DNA of 57,827 nt from Thermoplasmatota archaeon (lineage in GTDB: Archaea; Thermoplasmatota; Penumbrarchaeia; Penumbrarchaeales; Penumbrarchaeaceae): assembly GCA_025457865.1 (NCBI GenBank), contig JALOTP010000007.1:1-57827 (forward strand). The letters run 5' to 3'. The notes below the pieces were generated by a model, which made no database searches, was not told the DNA's origin, and saw only the letters and a program-made list of their open reading frames with translations. The position numbers and the translations under genes were made by a program. This document shows, piece after piece, positions 51,427 through 57,827 of this stretch (positions are counted from its first letter, which is position 1; every line of letters starts with the position of its first letter).

Positions 51427-54400
51427 TCACCTGGGCAATTTCCCCTTGGTGCCGCAGTACGGGCAGATTATGTCATGGCCCCCTTGCTTGACATGGAACA
51501 TACCGGAGCACTTGGGACATTTGAGCGTCAGCTCCTTGACCTTATCATAAGCTTCCTTGAGCCGGTCCTGGGTGTCCGGGTCCAGTTCCCCTACGGCACC
51601 GCAAGCGGGGCACTTCGCCTCCGATACCGGGCCCTTGAGCTCGAAGAGCTCACCGCACGCGGGACATACGATGGGGACCGGTTCTGGCCCTTCTTTGGGG
51701 GTCTCAGGCGCTTCGGTCCCTGGTCTGCTCTCGTCCCAGGGCAGAGAATCTATGCTGCCCTTTGCCCCACAGTGTTTGCATACCGTATGCAGAGGCCTCT
51801 CGCCTGTGTCCTGCTCGGTGAAGAGCTTGCCGCAGGCCGGGCATTTGACCTTGACCTTGCGGACCTGAGGAGCGGGCTTCTCCTCCTTGGACTGCTGTAA
51901 AGTTGGTGCTGCGGCCCCTGATGCCAGGGGTCCGCCGGGTGAGGAAGGTGCGACCGCGGGTGGGACGGGGGGCCTGAACTGGGGCTGCATTGCGGGAGGC
52001 GCCATCCCTTCGACCGGAGGAGGTCCCAGCAGGTCCTCCATCCTGTCGGTCGCCTTCTTCTTCCTGAATACCAGGAAGTAGAGAAGAATGAGTACGACCA
52101 GGACGAGGATGATGCCTGCAATGATAGGAAGGACGGACGTTCCCTCCTTTTCCGGCACCGTCACCTGGAAGGTTGTGATCCCCTGGGAAGTGACCTCGGT
52201 CGAGCCCGATTTGACCGTACCCCTCACTGTCAGGGTATGTTTTCCCTTCGAGAGCCGCGAGGTTGCGAGATCGTACTGCCAGCTGTCGGTCCCGTCCGCT
52301 TCCTCCCATGCCTTGCCGTCTATGCTGATCTCGACCAGCTTAACTGTCCAACCGGATGGGGGCTGCATGGAACCCTTGACAACGATCGTACCACTGAGCT
52401 TGGCCCCTGAGGGAGGGAACCTCACTTCTGGAGGCGATAGCCTCACGACCCTTATCGTAACGGTGTAGAGACCGAACAATGAGCCGTCGGTCACGTTGGT
52501 CCGGACATCGTAGTTCCCCGGTTCGAGGTAGGTATGCGACATCTCATTGGTAAGAGAGGCTTTCACTGACTGGCCGTCCCCGAAATCCAGATCGTACTTG
52601 AGGAGCCTGACATCTGACCTGTCATCGTCTGTGGCCTGGATGGTGAACCTCACACTGCCGTTGACGAGGAGAGTGGAAGATGGGTCCGTCCTGATGTCCG
52701 TGACCCTTGGAGGATGGTCACCCCTAAGCTTTATGTCCAACCTGTCGGTGGCCCCCCTCCTGTCGCGGACAAAGAGGACCACCCTTATCGTGGAGGTCCC
52801 CGTGATCGTCAGACGGAGGGTTTTGCCCGTGCGCTCCTCATCGTTGTCGGTGTCACCGTCGTTATCGGCGTCCTTGTCGGCATCCGTATCCCAGAAGAAT
52901 GTGAGGTTGCTCCTCTCCCTCACATCTATGATCCCGTTCCCGTTCGCATCATCCTCGGGGTCGTAGGAAGGTGAGGCATCGAGCTCCGCGCTGCCCCTAT
53001 TGTCCTCCAATGGGACGATGACCGTTCTGTTCAGGGCTTCGTCATAGCCTGCTATTTTGGCAATTGGCCTTTCGTTCGGATAGACCGCTTCGATGGTGAA
53101 CGAGGCCTTCGAATCCGCAAAACCGTCCGTAACGGTCAATGCAACTGTGTGGGGCCCCTCCTCTGCGAAGAGGTGCACGACGGAGAAACCTTGCGTATCG
53201 GTCGAACCGTCGCCGTCCATGTCCCAAAGGTAGGATAAGGGGTCACCATCCTCGTCCGAGGAGCCGTTGGCAGTGAGCGTGAAGGCCTCTCCCATGTTGA
53301 CGAATGAGGGGGCCTCTATGACAGCAACAGGAATGGTGTTGATCATCAGAACGAGCTGGGCGGTGGAACGGCCGTCCGCCATGGAACCGTCATCGACGTT
53401 AAGGGTGACTGTCGCGCTTCCCCATACCAAGTATGCGTGCAGGACCTCCTCCCCCTCGTCCGTTGCCCCGTCGCCGAAGTCCCACAGGAACACCAGCTCA
53501 TCGCTGTCGCTGTCGGTCGAAGCCGAGCCGAGGAACCTGATCTCATCCGTCACGTTCACAGTGGGCTTGCCGCCCCTCGACCGGACGTCCGGTGTGGAGA
53601 TCCTTGCGATAGGCTGGGTGTTCTCCACTTCGATATCGACCGATCCCGTATCGGACAAAAGGTCGCTGTCCGTGACCTTGAGAGTGATGTTGTGATGCCC
53701 TTCCTCAAGGGTGGTATTGAGGTACAGACCGTAGCCCAGGACCCTGCCTCCAGATATGTTCGTCCCCCATGTGTAATTGAGGGCCTCTTCGGCATTGGGG
53801 TCCGATGTCAAGGACGCATCGAACCTGATGGTCTCCGATTTCTTGTATGTCAGGTCCGCCCTCCTTGGCAGCACCTCGAAGGCTGCCACCGGGGGCATAG
53901 GGTCCTCCCTGATGACTATGTCCGAGGTGGCGATGGACAAACCACCATTGCGGTCCGATACGCTGAGCGATATCCTGTGTGGGCCCAATGATGAGAGCTT
54001 CCGTGTGAAGTACCTCTGGGTCGACAGCTGGCCCGATACATTGTCGGTCCAATCGAAGCCAAGGGGCCTCCCCTCCGGGTCGGAGCTGGAGTTGGCCGAG
54101 AAGATGATCTCCTGTGACCTGTAATATGAAGGGGGGGAAGGGGTGGGACCGAGCAAGACGGGAACGGGTTTCGTGTTGGTGGTCACAATGACCCTGACCT
54201 CGTCCGTATCGGAGAGCCCCTCGGCATCGGTCAGGGTAAGTCTGAACTCCATGTTCTCTTCCACGCTGACCTTGAAGCTGGGCGAAAAAGTGGTCGCATT
54301 CACCAGAACGACACCGGTATGGGATATACAGCTCCAGGTCTTAGTACAACCACTGATATCCTCGTCCGTAGATGCAGACCCGTTCAGTGTGATGATATCG

Positions 54401-54594
54401 TTCAAGAGCACCTGATCGTACCCGGGGGCCATCGTGATGTCCTCTCCGGCCTTCGCATCCGGGGGCGAATTATCCCCACGGCCGGGAGGGGCGTCAAATA
54501 TGAGGAGCATCGATGCAAGGAGGACCAGCACGGCCATTGCCACCGGTGCCCTACTGGGACCCCTGTTCGGAGAGCTTCGACCAAAAAGGTTCAT
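51427..54594 (-). CDS. PKD-rich surface protein with TM and three cytosolic zinc ribbons
   Basis: About 1055 residues. It has a signal anchor (about 18-38) and then six or so PKD domains (about 45-690), with cores such as NGSASTDEDISG, FLGSASTDSDSDEL and NGSSDEDGDPLSY. One Asp/Asn-rich segment (ADKDADNDGDTDND, near 580) probably binds calcium. A transmembrane helix (about 820-840) and a Pro-rich stretch follow. Three cytosolic zinc ribbons complete it, with pairs CPACG/CKHCG, CPACG/CPACG and CPKCS/CPYCG. GAGGGG precedes the ATG at 54594. It resembles the 35831 protein in overall plan but uses different outer domains. The function is unknown; adhesion or envelope sensing is a guess. Confidence 0.84.
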   Translation of the reverse strand: MNLFGRSSPNRGPSRAPVAMAVLVLLASMLLIFDAPPGRGDNSPPDAKAGEDITMAPGYDQVLLNDIITLNGSASTDEDISGCTKTWSCISHTGVVLVNATTFSPSFKVSVEENMEFRLTLTDAEGLSDTDEVRVIVTTNTKPVPVLLGPTPSPPSYYRSQEIIFSANSSSDPEGRPLGFDWTDNVSGQLSTQRYFTRKLSSLGPHRISLSVSDRNGGLSIATSDIVIREDPMPPVAAFEVLPRRADLTYKKSETIRFDASLTSDPNAEEALNYTWGTNISGGRVLGYGLYLNTTLEEGHHNITLKVTDSDLLSDTGSVDIEVENTQPIARISTPDVRSRGGKPTVNVTDEIRFLGSASTDSDSDELVFLWDFGDGATDEGEEVLHAYLVWGSATVTLNVDDGSMADGRSTAQLVLMINTIPVAVIEAPSFVNMGEAFTLTANGSSDEDGDPLSYLWDMDGDGSTDTQGFSVVHLFAEEGPHTVALTVTDGFADSKASFTIEAVYPNERPIAKIAGYDEALNRTVIVPLEDNRGSAELDASPSYDPEDDANGNGIIDVRERSNLTFFWDTDADKDADNDGDTDNDEERTGKTLRLTITGTSTIRVVLFVRDRRGATDRLDIKLRGDHPPRVTDIRTDPSSTLLVNGSVRFTIQATDDDRSDVRLLKYDLDFGDGQSVKASLTNEMSHTYLEPGNYDVRTNVTDGSLFGLYTVTIRVVRLSPPEVRFPPSGAKLSGTIVVKGSMQPPSGWTVKLVEISIDGKAWEEADGTDSWQYDLATSRLSKGKHTLTVRGTVKSGSTEVTSQGITTFQVTVPEKEGTSVLPIIAGIILVLVVLILLYFLVFRKKKATDRMEDLLGPPPVEGMAPPAMQPQFRPPVPPAVAPSSPGGPLASGAAAPTLQQSKEEKPAPQVRKVKVKCPACGKLFTEQDTGERPLHTVCKHCGAKGSIDSLPWDESRPGTEAPETPKEGPEPVPIVCPACGELFELKGPVSEAKCPACGAVGELDPDTQDRLKEAYDKVKELTLKCPKCSGMFHVKQGGHDIICPYCGTKGKLPR

Positions 54595-54735
54595 CTGACC
54601 CCTCAAGTACAACACTCCTAATTATCTATTGCCTGCAAAGCCTGCAAATGGACAATAGGCCATCAGAACGCAGGTTCTAAAACCTTTTTATCGTCCATGG
54701 AGCGCTGTGCCCTACCTCCAGTTGCCTATGGCCTC

Positions 54736-55071
54736 TCAGAGGAAGTCCTTCAGGACCATGACCTCGTCCAGAGGTCCTATGGCCTTTATCTTCTTCATGG
54801 CATAGGCCATGAGCGGGTTCATCTTCTTGTTCAGGACCTTTTCGAAGGTCTGTGTGTCCGTTATCACCTTGATGGTCGGTGACCCGGCCTCCCCTTCCCG
54901 TGGTTCCAGCATCCGGCCTCCCTTGACCTCCAATGTGTAGGTCCTCTCATCGGAGAACTCTATCACCATGACCCGGTCCTTCTGGTTCGCCACCTCTCTG
55001 ACCTTCGGGTCCGTCTCTATCCTCCTGTTCACCTCTTTGCTCATTCCCATAAGGGTCTCCATCATGGACAT
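54736..55071 (-). CDS. SCP2-like lipid-binding protein
   Basis: A 111-residue protein like the SCP2 sterol-carrier domain: a helical start, then strands VMVIEFSDERTYTLEVKGG and PTIKVITDTQTFEKVL, ending in helix MNPLMAYAMKKIKAIGPLDEVMVL. Such domains bind a hydrophobic ligand. It starts four bases after the phosphomevalonate dehydratase small subunit gene, with which it is surely co-transcribed, so an isoprenoid or its CoA/phosphate ester is a reasonable ligand guess. Confidence 0.78.
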   Translation of the reverse strand: MSMMETLMGMSKEVNRRIETDPKVREVANQKDRVMVIEFSDERTYTLEVKGGRMLEPREGEAGSPTIKVITDTQTFEKVLNKKMNPLMAYAMKKIKAIGPLDEVMVLKDFL

Positions 55072-55075
55072 CTGT

Positions 55076-55531
55076 TCACCTTCCCGCCTCTACTCCTTTC
55101 CAGACAGTTATCGTTCCGTCGGAGGGACGAACCTCCACCGTATCGCCGGTCGCTATGGCCTGGAACCGTTCCTCTGGTATCCGGTGCACCAAAGGGATGT
55201 CCGCTATGATGCATCCCATGGCAATTATGGCCTCCGCTCTCTTCATGAGCATGGCCTTCGGGGCGGTCCCGTTGAGCTTCATGTTGTAGATGACGTAGGA
55301 CCCGACCGTGGAGCCGGCGCCCTCAGGGAAGACCAGGACCCTGTCCCTCAGATTGCCTGACGCCCCGTCCCTATTTATCTCCCCCGTGGCCGGGTCGACA
55401 TCGCCCAGGAATGATATGGGCCTATCCCATTTCAGGGCGCGCCCCCTTACCGGAGCGCTTCCCACGCCCTTAAGGGCCACTCCCTGGAAGGTAAGGGATG
55501 ATGAAGGTCCCATCAAATGGTCCGTGCTCAT
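55076..55531 (-). CDS. Phosphomevalonate dehydratase small subunit (aconitase-X swivel, DUF126)
   Basis: A 151-residue DUF126/aconitase-X swivel-domain protein. Together with the large aconitase-X subunit it dehydrates 5-phosphomevalonate to trans-anhydromevalonate phosphate in the archaeal mevalonate route to isoprenoid lipids. Signatures include SFLGDVDPATGEI, LVFPEGAGSTVGSYVIY with the active-site Ser region, and IADIPLVHRI. The large subunit is not in the window. The gene begins one base after the stop of the upstream unknown gene and is followed at four bases by the SCP2-like gene, forming a tight three-gene unit. Confidence 0.9.
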   Translation of the reverse strand: MSTDHLMGPSSSLTFQGVALKGVGSAPVRGRALKWDRPISFLGDVDPATGEINRDGASGNLRDRVLVFPEGAGSTVGSYVIYNMKLNGTAPKAMLMKRAEAIIAMGCIIADIPLVHRIPEERFQAIATGDTVEVRPSDGTITVWKGVEAGR

Positions 55532-55532
55532 C

Positions 55533-56420
55533 TCACGGCACCTGCTGCCTCTTCTCGGGCGGTTTGACCCCCTGAGGGGGCTGAGCAGGCGGGGGCTGCA
55601 CTACAGGCGCCGCTTGAGGGGGCGAGGCTCCCACATAATGGACCTGAGGTCCAGTCGGTGGTCGGGCGGCAGGAGTGAGCTGTCCGGGTTGGGGCAGGGG
55701 TTGGGACGCGAACGTGTTCGCGGTCGAAAGCACTGCAGGGGCTTTCTCTGCCTCGGCCATCATTAGGGCCAAGGGGTCTATCTCGGTGGTCGGGTCGGAA
55801 CTGTCCGGGACCCCTGTCTCGATCTGTATCTCGCTGTCGAACACTGGCCCCTTATGGTCCGGCTGCGACTCCTCTATTATATTATTCTGGTCGAACGGGT
55901 TCTGGGCCCTCACCGCTTTGATGTCGGTCCTTGCCATTCCCATATCCTCGTAGGCGCTGCCGTATGTCTCGCCTTCCAGTTTGACATCTTCCAGTTTGAC
56001 CGTGCTATCAAAGACCTTGACCTCTTCGGCCGAGACCTGGATCCTCTTCTGGTCGAGCCTGCTCTCAATATCGTCATAGGAGCTCATTGTATCAGCATAG
56101 CTGGGCTTTGCCATCTTCTTGGCCATCCTTACCCTGATCTCCTCCGGGGTGGCCTTCCTCCATGCTGCGTACTTCAAGGCCTTCCAGGGCGTCTTGGCAT
56201 AGAGTGGGTCGTAGATCTCGACCATCAGCTCTGCATTCAGGTCCTTACCCGTTCTCATGGCATCCTTCCTGATCTTCTCCGCAGCCTTCTGCTCGTCGAA
56301 CTGGAAGGGATCGGTGCAGAGCGACCACCCACGGTCCTCTAGCGCTCTGAAGACCTCCCTCTCCCTGTCAACGGTTATCGTTTCGAACCTGAACTCCTGC
56401 TTCTTTCCGAAAAGACCCAT
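55533..56420 (-). CDS. Unknown protein with Pro-rich tail
   Basis: A 295-residue cytosolic protein that I do not recognise. The N-terminal third (MGLFGKKQEFRFETITVD to about 115) looks globular and helical, with aromatic-rich ALKYAAWRKATPEE. Residues about 120-230 are charged. The last 65 residues are Pro/Gln/Ala-rich and disordered (for example QPPPAQPPQG). GGAGG lies seven bases before the ATG at 56420, which rejects the longer open frame. It is the first gene of the isoprenoid-linked unit and lies opposite the membrane zinc-ribbon gene. Confidence 0.7.
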   Translation of the reverse strand: MGLFGKKQEFRFETITVDREREVFRALEDRGWSLCTDPFQFDEQKAAEKIRKDAMRTGKDLNAELMVEIYDPLYAKTPWKALKYAAWRKATPEEIRVRMAKKMAKPSYADTMSSYDDIESRLDQKRIQVSAEEVKVFDSTVKLEDVKLEGETYGSAYEDMGMARTDIKAVRAQNPFDQNNIIEESQPDHKGPVFDSEIQIETGVPDSSDPTTEIDPLALMMAEAEKAPAVLSTANTFASQPLPQPGQLTPAARPPTGPQVHYVGASPPQAAPVVQPPPAQPPQGVKPPEKRQQVP

Positions 56421-56567
56421 TATGGAACCTCCAGAAGGTAAGACCTCATCATGGGGCCGCACGGGGGCTGACCCGGAGGTAAGGAGAGGGGGCTTGGGTT
56501 ATTTTTTTATTTCCATTGGTGGTTAGCCCATGGTAGGACGGGACCCAAGGCCCCGGCAAGTGAGATC

Positions 56568-57071
56568 ATGCCCATATCACCTCTGGAGGGACACGTCCCC
56601 CGAATAGGAAGGAAGAGGACCGCCACAAGGAGGGAGCGCCCTCCCTGGGTCACCTGGATAGCCCTCTGTCTGGGCGTGTTCTTCACGGGGACCGGACTGG
56701 TCATGCTCCTCTGGGGCCTCTCGTGGCAGTCATGGTCCATATCGCCGCAATCGATAGGCGAGGAGGAGCTCCAGGGCGGGCCGATCATCCTTCCACTTGG
56801 TGCATTCTGCCTTGTCCTTGGCATCATGTGGCTCTTTCAAGGCTGGACAGGCTTCCGAAGGCCTGAAGAGGGAGACGGAACAAGGGTCTGCCCCAACTGC
56901 CGCCATAGGGTCGAGGAGGACCTGGATTTCTGTTATCACTGCTTGAAAAGGCTCCAAAGCCCGGAGAGGGATGCGGCTTCCAAGGTGGGGGCAAGCTCGG
57001 AGGAGGGCGGGAAGCGAGGGAAGCTCGAGCTGGAGGCCCTCAACGGCAAGGGAAGGGGTCAGCGAAAGTAA
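56568..57071 (+). CDS. Small two-helix membrane protein with zinc ribbon
   Basis: A 167-residue protein. A basic N-terminus (KRTATRRER) is followed by two transmembrane helices (about 27-48 and 72-92), and the cytosolic C-terminus has CPNC and CYHC (near 108-126), one zinc ribbon. The tail is lysine- and glutamate-rich. Function unknown. It ends four bases before the cdc6 ATG, so the two are probably co-transcribed. It is one of four membrane proteins with cytosolic zinc ribbons in this window. Confidence 0.72.
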   Translation: MPISPLEGHVPRIGRKRTATRRERPPWVTWIALCLGVFFTGTGLVMLLWGLSWQSWSISPQSIGEEELQGGPIILPLGAFCLVLGIMWLFQGWTGFRRPEEGDGTRVCPNCRHRVEEDLDFCYHCLKRLQSPERDAASKVGASSEEGGKRGKLELEALNGKGRGQRK

Positions 57072-57075
57072 TTTT

Positions 57076-57827
57076 ATGACCTATCCGATATGGTCCGCCA
57101 TGAAGAGCTCCCTGAACGCTCTTAAAAGAAGCCAGATATTCAAGGACCAGTCCAAGCTCTCCTTCGATTTCGTACCGAGCGACCTTCCTGGCAGGGAGAA
57201 GGAGATGGACTATATAGGGCGGCTTTTCAGGCCTGTGATATATGAGCGAATGGGGCAGTCCTGCCTTGTGACCGGACCTGTCGGCTCAGGAAAGACCGCC
57301 GTTGTCAAGAGGTTCTGCTCCTTCCTCAAAGATGCAGGCATGGAGAACAAACGCAGGATCGAGTTCGTCCATATCAACTGCAGGAACCGCAAGTCCGAAT
57401 CCATGGTCCTCCTCTCCATACTCACCTATTTCGACCAGAGGTTCCCCGACAGGGGATTCTCGATCCCCGAGATGCTCGAGATACTCAAGAAGCACCTCAA
57501 GAAGAAGGAATGCCACCTTGTGATCGTTCTTGACGAGGCCGATGTCCTCTTGAAGAGGTCAGGTTCGGACCTCATCTATTCCTTCACTCGTGTCCAGGAA
57601 GAGGACGCGGAGCTTCTGGGGGCGCTCTCCCTCATTTTGATATCTCAGAAATCCGTGGTGACGCTCCTGGACAAGGCCTCTCTCTCCACCTTCAAGAGGA
57701 CCAATATCCTAGAGTTCGCCAAGTACGACAGGGAAGAGCTGCAGGCCATCGTGGACCAGAGGATAGACCTTGCCTTCCACCAGGGAACGGTCTCGGGCGG
57801 TGTCTCCGAGATGATCTCGTCCATGGC
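57076..57827 (+). CDS. cdc6: Orc1/Cdc6 replication initiator, truncated by the window end
   Basis: The first 250 codons are present and the frame runs off the right edge. It is an AAA+ ATPase: LPGREKEMDYIGRLF leads to Walker A GPVGSGKT (about 72-79), Walker B LVIVLDEAD (about 154), then sensor-1-like LILISQK. The lid and the winged-helix origin-binding domain would follow outside the window. The ATG at 57076 has no clear ribosome binding site; the ATG at 57100 is an alternative. Archaeal cdc6 genes are frequently next to a replication origin, so the flanking region is of interest. Confidence 0.9.
   Translation, partial: MTYPIWSAMKSSLNALKRSQIFKDQSKLSFDFVPSDLPGREKEMDYIGRLFRPVIYERMGQSCLVTGPVGSGKTAVVKRFCSFLKDAGMENKRRIEFVHINCRNRKSESMVLLSILTYFDQRFPDRGFSIPEMLEILKKHLKKKECHLVIVLDEADVLLKRSGSDLIYSFTRVQEEDAELLGALSLILISQKSVVTLLDKASLSTFKRTNILEFAKYDREELQAIVDQRIDLAFHQGTVSGGVSEMISSM

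Overview
The window looks like a chromosome segment of a free-living euryarchaeon, most likely a member of the Thermoplasmatota (for example an uncultured benthic or sediment lineage). The evidence is an NreA repair protein at the left edge, an Orc1/Cdc6 initiator at the right edge, an archaeal Lhr helicase, a thiamine-binding MTH1187-type protein, the small subunit of phosphomevalonate dehydratase (archaeal mevalonate pathway), and TATA boxes roughly 25 bases ahead of start codons, mixed with clear GGAGGT ribosome binding sites. The phylum call is inference. Most genes are GC-rich and use AGG for arginine; a few blocks depart from this.

Layout. 1-1275: nreA with a terminator. 1477-3494: a two-gene block with foreign codon usage (unknown protein plus DUF4062/RecG-C-like ATPase). 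3886-10306: CPBP protease, aminotransferase, a membrane protein fused to an EEP hydrolase, M20 peptidase, Nudix hydrolase and thiamine-binding protein. 10411-11790: an unrecognised OB-fold-like protein. 11796-16294 (minus): pilin-like protein, divergent FtsZ/tubulin-like GTPase, membrane thioredoxin, a small unknown protein and MutL. 16418-19219: Lhr helicase. 19300-22808: two toxin-antitoxin pairs around two membrane proteins. 22907-23841: C_GCAxxG_C_C protein and a short beta-carbonic-anhydrase-like protein. 23870-28726 (minus): two surface proteins, partly very AT-rich. 28965-33225: carAB. 33362-35729: FAD oxidoreductase and a HEAT-like protein. 35831-38536 (minus): Ig-domain surface protein with cytosolic zinc ribbons. 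38788-43599: hypB-hypF-hypC-hypA-hypD for [NiFe]-hydrogenase maturation, followed by a small conserved protein. 44071-56420 (minus): BNR/sialidase-like surface protein, TauE exporter, ICMT-like methyltransferase, GDPD, Ldh2-type dehydrogenase, PKD protein with zinc ribbons, SCP2-like protein, phosphomevalonate dehydratase small subunit and an unknown protein. 56568-57827: small membrane zinc-ribbon protein and the truncated cdc6.

Themes. Five very large or mid-sized secreted proteins (about 500-1280 residues) carry PKD, BNR, LamG, beta-helix or Ig-like modules; at least two of them end in a membrane helix followed by cytosolic zinc ribbons, and two further membrane proteins carry the same kind of ribbons. 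The hyp genes imply a [NiFe] hydrogenase elsewhere in the genome, because neither hydrogenase subunits nor hypE lie here. carAB supplies carbamoyl phosphate for pyrimidine and arginine synthesis, and HypF consumes the same compound. The strongest candidates for undescribed biology are the FtsZ-like/pilin-like pair (11796-13299), the foreign DUF4062 two-gene unit (1477-3494), the membrane-EEP fusion with a CWH43-like plan (5942-8287), and the surface-domain/TM/zinc-ribbon architecture. I saw no tRNA, rRNA, CRISPR array or intact insertion sequence.
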